Origin: Glycomyces arizonensis DSM 44726
GTDB taxonomy: Bacteria > Actinomycetota > Actinomycetes > Mycobacteriales > Micromonosporaceae
NCBI RefSeq assembly: GCF_000482705.1
Contig: NZ_KI519474.1
Span: forward strand, 186,001 to 250,000
Direction of reading: 5' to 3'
DNA: 64,000 nt
Every line of letters begins with the position of its first letter. Position 1 is the first letter of the stretch. The notes under the pieces are model-generated. The model was not told the DNA's origin. It made no database searches and was given only the letters and a program-made list of their open reading frames with translations. Positions 25,658 to 33,385 of the stretch are shown one piece after another. The translations under genes were made by a program, and so were the position numbers.

Positions 25658-27025
25658 ATGGCAACCGAAGAGCAGACCAAAGAGCCGACCCCGCCCGCAT
25701 CGGGGCCGATCGACCGCTTCTTCCACCTCAGCGAGCACCGCACCACCTGGAAGCGCGAGCTCCTCGCAGGCACCACCACCTTCCTGGCGATGGCCTACAT
25801 CCTCGCCGTCAACCCCGGCGTCCTCAGCTTCGGCATCGCCGAGGCGGGCGTCGACGCCCCCAGCCCCGGCGCGATCTTCACCGCCACCGCGCTCGCCTCA
25901 GCGCTCGGCTGCCTGATCATGGGCCTGTGGGCCCGCTATCCGATCGCCACCGCCCCCGGCATGGGCCTGAACGCGTTCTTCGCGTTCACCGTGGTGCTCA
26001 CCCTCGGCATCCCGTGGCAGACCGCGCTCACCGGCACGCTCGTCTCCGGCGTGCTGTTCTTCGCCCTCGCCGTGACCGGCGTGCGCGAGTGGATCATCAA
26101 CGCGATTCCCGCCCAGCTCAAGCTCGCCGTGGGCGCCGGGATCGGCCTGTTCATCGCCTTCATCGGCCTCAAGGGGGGCGGCGTCGTCGCCCCGTCCGAG
26201 GCGACGCTCGTGACCATCGGCGACTTCTCCGACGGCACCGTCCTGCTCACGATGTTCGGCCTCATCGCCACCGCCGTGTTCATGCTCCTCGGCTGGAAGG
26301 GCGGCGTCTTCTACGGCATGCTGGCGACCCTCGCCGTGGGCCTGCTCACCGGCGTCGTCGACCTCGAACTCGCCGAGGGCACCACGCCGAACCTGGACGC
26401 GTTCGGCGCAGCGTTCACCGGTTTCGAGGACGCCTTCACCGTCCACATGATCGCGGTCATCCTGACCATGCTGTTCGTGGACTTCTTCGACACCGCCGGG
26501 ACGCTGTTCGCCGTCGCCGGGCAGGCCGGGCTCGTCAAGGACGGCAAGCTTCCGCGCGCCGGGCGCGCCCTCGCCACCGACTCGATCGCGACCACGGCCG
26601 GTGCGGTGCTCGGCACCTCGACGACCACGGCCTACATCGAGTCCACCGCGGGCGTCTCGGTCGGCGGCCGCACCGGTCTGACCGCCGTCACCACCGGCTT
26701 CTGGTTCCTCGTCTCGCTCGTGGCCTTCCCGGTGTTCGGCCTGGTCGCCGACAACCCGGCGGTCACCGCGCCCGCGCTGGTCATGGTCGGCGTGCTCATG
26801 GCGAAGGCCCTGGGAGGGATCGAGTGGGAGAAGTTGGAGTACGCGATCCCGGCGTTCCTCATCGTGGTGGCGATGCCGCTGACCTACTCGATCTCGAACG
26901 GCATCGCGCTGGGCCTGGTGGTCTTCCCGATCGCGATGGCCGCCAAGGGCCGCTGGAGGGAAGTGCACCCGATCGGCTGGGCCCTCGCGGCCGCCTCGGT
27001 CGGCTACTTCCTGTTCCTGGTGTAG
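25658..27025 (+). CDS. NCS2/AzgA-type purine permease
   Basis: 455 residues from ATG 25658 (CTGGAGACGCCCAGCCC precedes it; upstream in-frame sequence is not coding-like). Twelve to fourteen membrane helices. AzgA hallmarks are present: TFLAMAYILAVNPG, the substrate helix region TAPGMGLNAFFAF, VDFFDTAGTLFAVAGQAGL and TSTTTAYIESTAGVSVGGRTGL. Members import adenine, guanine or hypoxanthine with protons. It is probably monocistronic, ending in a strong hairpin, and the palindrome upstream may be its operator. Confidence 0.92.
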   Translation: MATEEQTKEPTPPASGPIDRFFHLSEHRTTWKRELLAGTTTFLAMAYILAVNPGVLSFGIAEAGVDAPSPGAIFTATALASALGCLIMGLWARYPIATAPGMGLNAFFAFTVVLTLGIPWQTALTGTLVSGVLFFALAVTGVREWIINAIPAQLKLAVGAGIGLFIAFIGLKGGGVVAPSEATLVTIGDFSDGTVLLTMFGLIATAVFMLLGWKGGVFYGMLATLAVGLLTGVVDLELAEGTTPNLDAFGAAFTGFEDAFTVHMIAVILTMLFVDFFDTAGTLFAVAGQAGLVKDGKLPRAGRALATDSIATTAGAVLGTSTTTAYIESTAGVSVGGRTGLTAVTTGFWFLVSLVAFPVFGLVADNPAVTAPALVMVGVLMAKALGGIEWEKLEYAIPAFLIVVAMPLTYSISNGIALGLVVFPIAMAAKGRWREVHPIGWALAAASVGYFLFLV

Positions 27026-27058
27026 TAGAGCGGCACAGCCGAATAACGTTGAACACCG

Positions 27059-27084
27059 CCCGGTCGGCGCAAGCGCCGACCGGG
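27059..27084 (+). terminator. Terminator of the purine permease gene
   Basis: Perfect 12-bp stem CCCGGTCGGCGC / GCGCCGACCGGG with a tight loop, 33 bases after the stop codon. Confidence 0.75.
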
Positions 27085-27399
27085 TTCGACGTGTCCGAGA
27101 ACACGGCCAATAGGCCGTATCTTTTCTGATTCGCCTTGCCCTATAAGAAAAACAGGAATCAGCGCGCTCTCGATCTAGACGCCGTGGTTGACAATGGCGG
27201 AATCTTCGTTCATCATGCAATCACCGCGAGTGTGTTTCCTCCACGGCGGCAAGCATTTACGAACATCTCTGAAAGGGCTACGTCAAGACCCCAGCAACTT
27301 GAATCAATTTCATAAGGCAGAATCTCAAACTGCTGCCCGGCGGTATCCAATCGCCAAACCGGTCTCCGCCGGGCAGCTCAACACAGAGAGCAGGCTCTC
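27085..27399 (+). other. Gene-free region, likely promoter area
   Basis: No gene is supported here. The stretch 27110-27330 is clearly less GC-rich than its surroundings. CTGATTC...GAATCAG at 27126-27162 is an inverted repeat with a 23-base loop. TTGACA at 27188 with CATCAT or ATCATG 17-18 bases downstream is a weak promoter candidate for the operon starting at 27400. Confidence 0.3.
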
Positions 27400-28104
27400 G
27401 TGTCGTCAACGACGATACGCCATTCCGGCGTACTTGAAAACACCCAATCGGCAGCCCACCTCGCCACCGGGCATTCCACGCGGCAGTGGGACTCGGTCTC
27501 GCAGTACCCGCCCGGCTTCGCCCCCGGCGAGCCGTGGTACGAACCCGCCCACCTGCGCCACAAGCCCGGCGACGACTGGAAGATCGGCGGCAAGCCGCAC
27601 GACCCGGACGACCCGGGCCCGTACGGCTCGCCGGGCTGGTACCAGGACCGGCGCACCGGCCGCCACCGCAGAAACGAACTGCCCGACCCGCTCCCCGAAG
27701 AGACGACGGCGTTCTCGCCGATGCGCGAGGCGGCTTACCTCGCGTTCATCCGCGACTCCGAAGAACTCCACCAGGCGCACTACGAGACCGACGAGCCCGG
27801 CCGCGCCCTGCTGCGCCTGAAGTGGCTGCTGCAAGTCCTGCTGGCGATCCTGTATTGGCGGGTGGTGCCCTTCCCCGAACGCCCGGAAGAACAAACGGCC
27901 GTGCACGCCACCGTGCACGAGACCACGCACGCCACTCCATCCGAGGCGGTGCGCGAAACCTCGCGAGTGGCCGCACACGTGACGGCGCGTCCGGCCGCAC
28001 GCCGAAGTGCCCTCCGCGGCATCGACTACGCCCCGCAGGTGTTCTTCGACGCGGTGCGCACCGCGCGCCTCGAATGCCGCATGGCCGGAGGTGAAGTCCG
28101 ATGA
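27400..28104 (+). CDS. Hypothetical protein, first gene of an unknown operon
   Basis: 234 residues from GTG 27400. The N-terminal ~110 residues are rich in Trp, Tyr, Pro, Gly, Asp and His (PPGFAPGEPWYEPAHL, DDWKIGGKPHDPDDPGPYGS). A possible membrane-associated segment LRLKWLLQVLLAILYWRVVPF lies near 145-165, followed by a Thr/His/Glu-rich stretch (VHATVHETTHATPSEAV). I recognise no family. It shares 4 bases (ATGA) with the next gene. The start is uncertain. Confidence 0.6.
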   Translation: MSSTTIRHSGVLENTQSAAHLATGHSTRQWDSVSQYPPGFAPGEPWYEPAHLRHKPGDDWKIGGKPHDPDDPGPYGSPGWYQDRRTGRHRRNELPDPLPEETTAFSPMREAAYLAFIRDSEELHQAHYETDEPGRALLRLKWLLQVLLAILYWRVVPFPERPEEQTAVHATVHETTHATPSEAVRETSRVAAHVTARPAARRSALRGIDYAPQVFFDAVRTARLECRMAGGEVR

Positions 28105-28472
28105 CCGCCGTGCGTTCCGCGCCGGAGGAGATCCGGCGCTCCTACCACCGCGCCCTGGCGGCCCTGCCGCTGCGGGCGACCCCGCCGGAGGTGCCCGACC
28201 CGGCCGCGCTGACCGTGCTCGGCGGGGCCGTGATCGACGGCTGGACGGTCGCCTTCGCCACGCGGGCCAGCAGGCCCCGGCTGTGGGTGTGCACCGGCGG
28301 GGAGGCCCCGCGCACCATCGGCTACCTGACCGGCCTGGTCCTCGGCGAGCCCGATCTATGGGTCTGCGACACCGACGCCTGGGCGTGGGTGAACGAGGGC
28401 GAAGTCAGCGCCCAACTCAAAGCCGCCGCTACCCGCCTCTGGCATGACTGCGAGAGGACCTGCGATGGTTGA
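28101..28472 (+). CDS. Hypothetical protein (paralogous pair, short member)
   Basis: 123 residues, ATG overlapping the upstream stop. Contains the segment LWVCTGGEAPRTIGYLTGLVLGE and a C-terminal helix SAQLKAAATRLWHDCER. The next gene holds a similar WLTRTAPGPLRTIGYVL...DLWAEAER arrangement, so the two look like distant duplicates. No known domain recognised. It overlaps the following gene by 8 bases. Confidence 0.65.
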   Translation: MTAVRSAPEEIRRSYHRALAALPLRATPPEVPDPAALTVLGGAVIDGWTVAFATRASRPRLWVCTGGEAPRTIGYLTGLVLGEPDLWVCDTDAWAWVNEGEVSAQLKAAATRLWHDCERTCDG

Positions 28473-29142
28473 GACGCGCCTGAACGGTCACCGGGCCGAG
28501 CGTGAAGCCGAACGCATCGCGCACTTGGTCGGCGGACGCCTCGCCGAAGGCGTCGCAGTCGCTTCCGCCCTGCCCGAACGAATCGAGATCGGTCGCTACC
28601 GCCTGCGCGGCCTGCCGCGCATGCTCGGCGGCCCCGGCCCGATCGAGATCGAGGCGACCGCCCGGCCCCGATCCGATGCCGCGACCGTGTGGCTGACCCG
28701 CACCGCGCCCGGCCCGCTCCGGACCATCGGCTACGTGTTGCGGGCCGACGCCAGAGGCGCACGCTATCACTCCTATGTGCCCGACCTGCCCGAGGAGGCC
28801 GCCGCCGTCCTGTGCGACCACGCGTGCGATCTGTGGGCCGAAGCCGAGCGCCGAGGTGAGGTGAGCGCCGAGCGCGCCACCGGACCGGTGCGCTTGGAGC
28901 TGACCGTGATCGACGGCCTGAGAGTCGATCTGACCTGGGAGCCCGGCGGCGACGCCGTCGCGCTCGCATTCCGTGACCTCGAACCCGAACATCTCGGCAC
29001 CGTGACTGGACTCGACGGCACCGCACCGCGCCTGTACCCGACGCCCACCCATGTGGACTGGGCCACCGAACCCGGCAGACTCGAACGCCTCACCGCAGCC
29101 GCTGCCGACGCCTACCACCGAAGACCGGGATCATCCCAATAG
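28465..29142 (+). CDS. Hypothetical protein (paralogous pair, long member)
   Basis: 225 residues. ATG 28465 is chosen over the in-frame ATG at 28444 because GAGAGGA lies 6 bases upstream of it. The middle (~65-130) resembles the 28101 protein (RTIGY, then a C-terminal Trp-containing helix). A second beta-rich part follows (VRLELTVIDGLRVDLTWEPGGDAVALAFRDL). No signal or membrane segment. Function unknown; end of the operon, followed by the 61-bp palindrome. Confidence 0.65.
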   Translation: MVETRLNGHRAEREAERIAHLVGGRLAEGVAVASALPERIEIGRYRLRGLPRMLGGPGPIEIEATARPRSDAATVWLTRTAPGPLRTIGYVLRADARGARYHSYVPDLPEEAAAVLCDHACDLWAEAERRGEVSAERATGPVRLELTVIDGLRVDLTWEPGGDAVALAFRDLEPEHLGTVTGLDGTAPRLYPTPTHVDWATEPGRLERLTAAAADAYHRRPGSSQ

Positions 29143-29180
29143 CGGGCGCGTCCCGGAGGTCTAGACCAGGGCACGGTTCT

Positions 29181-29241
29181 TATAGCCTATAACCGGACTA
29201 TAGGATATAAGTTATATCCTATAGTCCGGTTATAGGCTATA
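29181..29241. repeat. 61-bp AT-rich perfect palindrome (30-bp arms, 1-base centre)
   Basis: Left arm 29181-29210 and right arm 29212-29241 are exact reverse complements around a single G at 29211. The arms begin TATAGCCTATAACCGG and end ACTATAGGATATAA. It lies 38 bases after the stop of the unknown operon and 27 bases before a GTG start. A transcript would fold into a very long stem, and DNA cruciform extrusion is possible. The AT content is far from that of the genome. Confidence 0.85.
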
Positions 29242-29268
29242 GGGAAAAGGTGTCGCGAGGGCGAAAAG

Positions 29269-29553
29269 GTGCCCGGTCGGGGAAACCCTTCAAACCCCGA
29301 CCGGGCGGTGGTGGCTCAGCGCGGCGTTGACAGGGTGAGCCGTGTCGAGAGACGCGGCGGACCCTGGCGGCTTCTCAACCGGGCCCGTCGCGCGCTCTCG
29401 GCGTCTATTCACTTGAGCGGCGGGGCGTTCCTCTTTACGCTCCCCGCAGCCGGGCTCTTGTTCGGGATGGGAGTGGTGATCAATCTGCTGGGAATGCACC
29501 TGATGGAAGCATGGCGGCAGGGCCGCCGGTCCGAGGCCGCGAACGGCCGCTGA
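29269..29553 (+). CDS. Small single-helix membrane protein
   Basis: 94 residues from GTG 29269 with GAGGG 7 bases upstream; GTG 29335 is an alternative. A basic N-terminal half is followed by one or two hydrophobic segments (ASIHLSGGAFLFTLPAAGLL and FGMGVVINLLGMHLM) and a short charged tail. No family recognised. Its reading frame is modestly supported by codon pattern. Confidence 0.45.
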   Translation: MPGRGNPSNPDRAVVAQRGVDRVSRVERRGGPWRLLNRARRALSASIHLSGGAFLFTLPAAGLLFGMGVVINLLGMHLMEAWRQGRRSEAANGR

Positions 29554-29590
29554 GGACCCCTCCCGCAGGATTCGACGTAAGCTCCCGGAC

Positions 29591-30310
29591 ATGATCACCC
29601 CGCGATGTGACAACTGCGATCGACCCCGGCACGGTAGCCTCTATGCGTTTCGTTACGGCGCACCGATCTCGATCGAACACGAGTCGGGTGTCGCCGTCAT
29701 CAAGTACCGCATCCTCGGCCGAGAGCGTTCCTTCATATGCCACTCGTGCACCGCGCGGCGAGTGTTCTGGTACAGCCTTCCGCTGCTGCTGAGCATCGTG
29801 TCCGTGATCTTGTTGATCATCGGTACGCCGTTCGCGGCTCTCGGGTGGGCGACCGGGGGCCTGATCGTTTTCGCCTTGCTCGCCTGGGTGGCGGCAACGG
29901 TGTCCGCGATCCTCTCTTGGAATGCTCTGGCCTTCTCGCGGAGCAGACATGGAGGAATCGCCGGTCTGGGTTGGCTGTTCAAGGCTGTGGTCTGGGTCGT
30001 TGCCTCCTGCTTGGGCCCGGTGTTCCTGATTCACGCGGTCCTCAATCACAGCGGCCTGTACACGGCGACCAGCGTGCTTGATGTGGACAGTTGGCCGGCC
30101 GCGGTCCTCGTATGGATTGTCGCCGCCTGCCTGGGTGCCCAACTGATCATGCTGCTGGTCATCGTCACGTCTTGGCCCATATACATGGAGACCGTCGCGG
30201 GCCGCCGCGCCATCGAACGGCTGATCAGCGAGTTGGATGAACCGAAGCTGTCGGTCTTCAACAGCGGGGAGTACCGGCGCCTCCGCAAGACGGTCGACAT
30301 CGTACCCTGA
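29591..30310 (+). CDS. Membrane protein with N-terminal zinc-ribbon-like motif
   Basis: 239 residues. The N-terminus has CDNCDRPRHG and, after a beta-like stretch, ICHSC: two C-x2-C pairs ~43 residues apart, suggesting a zinc ribbon. Four hydrophobic segments follow (~59-80, 85-108, 125-150, 165-195), with a charged C-terminal tail. Function unknown. Convergent with the immunity-gene end of the toxin operon, 255 bases away; that gap shows no gene. Confidence 0.7.
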   Translation: MITPRCDNCDRPRHGSLYAFRYGAPISIEHESGVAVIKYRILGRERSFICHSCTARRVFWYSLPLLLSIVSVILLIIGTPFAALGWATGGLIVFALLAWVAATVSAILSWNALAFSRSRHGGIAGLGWLFKAVVWVVASCLGPVFLIHAVLNHSGLYTATSVLDVDSWPAAVLVWIVAACLGAQLIMLLVIVTSWPIYMETVAGRRAIERLISELDEPKLSVFNSGEYRRLRKTVDIVP

Positions 30311-30565
30311 ACGTCGCCACACGCTCGGCACCGATGGTCCGCCGCGCCGCCGACAGGGTGGATTGTTCCGAGTCCGCGGATCCCGAATGAAACTTTGGCT
30401 TCACAGATCACTTCGGCATCGATTTTCGCAGTACTGCGGTATCGGCTGCGAACCGGTCGGCGATCGACGATTCAACATCGGCTGTCAACCTGGCGACACG
30501 TGAATCATGCCTTCAAGACATCGGTGAAATCCCGTCTGCGCGATGGGTCTTCGGACACCGTGGTC

Positions 30566-30868
30566 TCATTGAGTCGGAATTTCACGGCACTTGGCTTCCC
30601 ATTGGTCGAATGCCGCAGCCATCGCGTGCTCGGAATGTACATAGGGTCCTTCGCTGCCATGGCGAACGACTGTCCGATCGGCATCGACGTAGACCATGCC
30701 GAAACCGTGAAGTCTCAGCAACGCTGACCGGACCATTGCATCAGTGATTTCATCATCACGCTCCTCGACCCACGGCTTCGCCCAGTCGTGGACTTCTTCG
30801 CGGGTCAGGTCGTGATTGAGCAATCCGGTCCATCGCTCGGACACGTCAGCACGGCTTGGAGTGCCCAC
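30566..30868 (-). CDS. Small protein at the end of the toxin/immunity operon
   Basis: 100 residues from GTG 30868 (or 92 from GTG 30844). Soluble, acidic and helical: LTREEVHDWAKPWVEERDDEITDAMVRSALLRLHGFGM. Small acidic soluble proteins in the 3' tail of polymorphic toxin operons are usually immunity proteins; I offer that role from position and composition only. The start is uncertain as no clear ribosome site is seen. Confidence 0.6.
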   Translation of the reverse strand: MGTPSRADVSERWTGLLNHDLTREEVHDWAKPWVEERDDEITDAMVRSALLRLHGFGMVYVDADRTVVRHGSEGPYVHSEHAMAAAFDQWEAKCREIPTQ

Positions 30869-30938
30869 GTCTATCGACAGCTTGCCCGAAAAGACTCATT
30901 GAGTCTCGGCGTGATATCCGGACCAATCGCGCTTCGAC

Positions 30939-31217
30939 TCATTGTCGATCCTGCCACTTCTGCAAGTACCGAGCGACTTCCGCTCGAAGCGCGTCCTCGT
31001 CCAAATCGCCTTCCTCCCACAGCTCAGGGTCTCCGCAGAAAGCGTCGACATCGGTGAAGAGCTTGTCGACTTTCGTGGATGTGGACACGTGGTTGTCTCT
31101 GTAAAGCTTCCAGAATCTGATGAACTGCTCTTCGAAATCGGTTCCGCTCATCCTGCCTTGCACGAAGGCGGTTCCCAAGGGTCGAAAAACCTCGTCTTCG
31201 CGCGGGCTCTGATTCAT
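30939..31217 (-). CDS. Colicin-D-type immunity domain protein
   Basis: 92 residues. The layout FRPLGTAFVQGRMSGTDFEEQFIRFW...KVDKLFTDVDAFCGDPELWEEGDLDEDALRAEVARYL matches the colicin-D immunity domain family, in which the F-x-x-x-x-L...D-x-D-A-F/Y...D-E-x-x-L-R pattern is constant. Such proteins bind and block tRNase toxins. The ATG at 31217 overlaps the stop of a small upstream frame (ATGA), so it is translationally coupled. Likely protects against the toxin encoded at 31724 or a relative. Confidence 0.75.
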   Translation of the reverse strand: MNQSPREDEVFRPLGTAFVQGRMSGTDFEEQFIRFWKLYRDNHVSTSTKVDKLFTDVDAFCGDPELWEEGDLDEDALRAEVARYLQKWQDRQ

Positions 31218-31378
31218 TCGCCCACCGATATCTGCACCGCTGCGAGGTCTGTCAGGTTTCGCGGCATGTTGTCGGTGATCCACGCGTACTCCAGAGCGGC
31301 CGGGTCCTGGAGGTCCAGCGGTGGCCCCGTCGGCCCGAACGGGAGTATCAGTGCCTGCGCCAGTAGTCGGGGCGCCAC
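31214..31378 (-). CDS. Possible small protein between CPCC and immunity genes
   Basis: 54 residues from GTG 31378, ending in a TGA that overlaps the ATG of the colicin-immunity gene. The stretch PLDLQDPAALEYAWITDNMPRN and the coupled stop argue for coding. It overlaps the CPCC gene by 31 bases in another frame. It may be a real small protein, or the tail of an older immunity gene whose front is lost. Confidence 0.4.
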   Translation of the reverse strand: MAPRLLAQALILPFGPTGPPLDLQDPAALEYAWITDNMPRNLTDLAAVQISVGE

Positions 31379-31722
31379 CAGTACAGCACCGAGCGGTCAG
31401 TCGGCCAATTGCCCGGTTCGTCGTCCAGGGATTCGAAATCGTCGACGGCAGGATCCGCGATCCTGAAGCCCGCATCGAGAGGTTCATCCTCCCGAGGCGG
31501 CCTCGCCCGCGAGGCGGCGTCACGGTCAGACGCTCCGAAGCGCTGGAAGTTCCTTTGGGCTTCAAGGAGGTTCGTCCTGTTGGCTCCGCCTTGGTAGTCG
31601 GGCCAGCGGAGCTGGGTCACGTCGTCTTCCCAGCGGCAGATCGGGCAGATCATGGACGACCCCGCCGACTCATGCACCAGATGTCCGCAGCAAGGGCAAG
31701 GGAACCGCTGTTCGGTCACCAT
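31348..31722 (-). CDS. CPCC-family cysteine-rich protein (immunity-associated)
   Basis: 124 residues from ATG 31722, which has an ideal GGAGG 6 bases upstream; the longer in-frame extension lies inside the toxin gene and is rejected. FPCPCCGHLVHESAGSSMICPICRWEDD is the Cys_rich_CPCC domain (two C-x2-C pairs, probably zinc), followed by the family's NLLEAQRNFQRFGASDR. Family members are often found as neighbours of polymorphic toxins and are thought to act as immunity or accessory factors. One base separates it from the toxin stop. Confidence 0.85.
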   Translation of the reverse strand: MVTEQRFPCPCCGHLVHESAGSSMICPICRWEDDVTQLRWPDYQGGANRTNLLEAQRNFQRFGASDRDAASRARPPREDEPLDAGFRIADPAVDDFESLDDEPGNWPTDRSVLYWWRPDYWRRH

Positions 31723-31723
31723 G

Positions 31724-32338
31724 CTAAACCTCCGTTCCCGGTTGACGGTTGAAATGAGCTTCCGGATCGGGGATGGGAATGTAGTACGTGATAATCCCCC
31801 TTGGGCCGGATCTTCCGAACTCCCCAGTGGCGGGGTCGTAGAAGTACGAGGTGTCTCCGTCGGTCTTGATCCTGACGCCTTCGCGCCTTCCACCGTCAGT
31901 ACTCATGAGATCGATCGCCGCTTCCCGGTATTCGGCCTCTGATTCCCACTCGGCATTATCGTCGTTGCGATGGTCCTGGTAGTGGCTTGTCAAGTTCTCG
32001 GGGCTGGCCCATTGGTCAGGGTACTGCGGTTCGAGCGCCGGACTGCCTGCATTCGTCGAGTCGTCGGTCGTCGATGGTACGTCGGGCTGGCCGTCGCCGT
32101 CGCTGTCGTTTGCTCGGCCTTCCTCGGCCTTCTTCTTGGTGGCGTCTTTGGCCGCGCCCCAGTCCTCGCTGGCGTTGATGCCGTCGGGGGTGGTGGTCTT
32201 CTTGCTGTCGTTGCCATCGCCGTCAGCGTCGTTGTGGGTGGTGTCGTCGGGGCCATCGGGTCCGTCGCCGCCGCCGTGCGGTCTCTGGAGCACGAAGGCC
32301 AGGCCCATGACCAGCAGGAGTTTCAGCGTTCTGCGCAT
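31724..32338 (-). CDS. Putative exported toxin with C-terminal RNase-type domain
   Basis: 204 residues: a short basic-hydrophobic N-terminus (MRRTLKLLLVMGLAFVL), a low-complexity Asp/Gly/Asn/Thr linker (~20-105), and a C-terminal ~90-residue domain: NLTSHYQDHRNDD, EAEYREAAIDLM, SYFYDPATGEFGRSGPRGIITYY. This order (H-x-x-x-H, E-Y-x-x-A, Y-x-P-x-T-x-x-F-G, G-x-I-x-T-Y) is what I know from C-terminal RNase tips of actinobacterial polymorphic toxins of the colicin E5/D-like fold. It lies directly after the WXG100-like gene and directly before immunity-type genes. Toxicity is inferred. Confidence 0.65.
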   Translation of the reverse strand: MRRTLKLLLVMGLAFVLQRPHGGGDGPDGPDDTTHNDADGDGNDSKKTTTPDGINASEDWGAAKDATKKKAEEGRANDSDGDGQPDVPSTTDDSTNAGSPALEPQYPDQWASPENLTSHYQDHRNDDNAEWESEAEYREAAIDLMSTDGGRREGVRIKTDGDTSYFYDPATGEFGRSGPRGIITYYIPIPDPEAHFNRQPGTEV

Positions 32339-32345
32339 CGCCGGC

Positions 32346-33047
32346 CTACAGCCCGAGAAGTTTCTTGAGGTTCTGCAAGCTTTGGATCAAGGCCATTCCA
32401 TAACCCATGATGATCCCGGCCCACTTGACCACGGCCGCCACGATCTGTGCCGCGATCACCGGGATCGTGACCACGAAGATCGCCTCCACCGCCCACACCA
32501 CCACATGCGCCACCAACTCCGCGATCAGGTCGCGCACCAGCTCCCGCGTGATCTGCACCAGCGCACCGGCACCCTCGGTCGCCGCCGACAACGCCGCCGC
32601 CAACGCCCCCATCCCACCGATCGCGTCCACGTTGTTGGCCATCAGCCGCTGGTAGGCGTCCGCGGCATCACCGGTCCACTCGGGCGTGTCGGATTCGAGG
32701 TGGGCCTGCAAGTCTTCCGAGATCGACTGGAGTTCACCGGCGATGTTGGTCCACGTCGTCGCGTGCGACATCACCACGTCGGACTTGGCGGTCAGCTCGT
32801 CGAGCATGCTCCGCAGCGGCTCGAAGTACTCCATCGCCCAACCCAGCCCGTTGGACAGCAGCGCACTGAAGGGGTCCATCACGGTCCCCACCACTTCCAG
32901 CGCGAGTCCACCCCCCGCGAGCAGGTCGTCCACCCAACCATCGCTCTTGATTGACTCGACGAGGTCCTGGATGCTGTCGGCCAGTCCCGCGCCGGTCCAG
33001 GCTTTGCGCGTCGACTCGACGGGCGCGATCAGCGAGTTGTCAGACAT
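32346..33047 (-). CDS. WXG100-like type VII secretion carrier with membrane-active tail
   Basis: 233 residues. An N-terminal ~75-residue part precedes a WXG100-type four-helix region: FEPLRSMLDELTAKSDVV...HLESDTPEWTGDAADAYQRLM, with WTG as the W-x-G turn. The last ~75 residues are strongly hydrophobic (LVAHVVVWAVEAIFVVTIPVIAAQIVAAV), probably two membrane helices. Probably the carrier that takes the separate toxin gene product to the type VII machinery. No ESX core gene (eccC) is in the window. Confidence 0.75.
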   Translation of the reverse strand: MSDNSLIAPVESTRKAWTGAGLADSIQDLVESIKSDGWVDDLLAGGGLALEVVGTVMDPFSALLSNGLGWAMEYFEPLRSMLDELTAKSDVVMSHATTWTNIAGELQSISEDLQAHLESDTPEWTGDAADAYQRLMANNVDAIGGMGALAAALSAATEGAGALVQITRELVRDLIAELVAHVVVWAVEAIFVVTIPVIAAQIVAAVVKWAGIIMGYGMALIQSLQNLKKLLGL

Positions 33048-33062
33048 GTCATGTCTTCCTTC

Positions 33063-33380
33063 CTACCCGAGCCGACCGTCGAGCTCGTCGAACGAGCCCT
33101 TCGAGTCCTCGTCGCCCGCCTCGTAGTCATCGGCGCACGAGCGCACCGCCCTCGCGGCGATGTCGAGGTTCTCGGCCAGATAATCCACCAGCTCTTCGTG
33201 GTCCTGATGGCGCTCTTCCAGACACCCGGCGATCCAGCCGCACAGCGTGCCGTACGCCTCGTCGTCCTGAGTGATGTACGCACTGGCCGACTTGATCGCG
33301 TCGAACCGGTTCCGCAGCGCCTCAAGATTGCCCGCGTGCGTGCGCAACTCGGCGGGATCGACGGTGTAGCCGTTGCCCAT
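33063..33380 (-). CDS. EspC-like type VII secretion-associated protein
   Basis: 105 residues. YTVDPAELRTHAGNLEALRNRFDAIKSA, then AYGTLCGWIAG and the final helix, match the T7SS_ESX_EspC family: a helix, an AYG-LC motif and a second helix. These heterodimerise with WXG100-like partners for export. It lies 15 bases before the WXG100-like gene and 5 bases after the YbaB-like gene, in the standard order of actinobacterial toxin operons. Confidence 0.8.
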   Translation of the reverse strand: MGNGYTVDPAELRTHAGNLEALRNRFDAIKSASAYITQDDEAYGTLCGWIAGCLEERHQDHEELVDYLAENLDIAARAVRSCADDYEAGDEDSKGSFDELDGRLG

Positions 33381-33385
33381 CGCGC

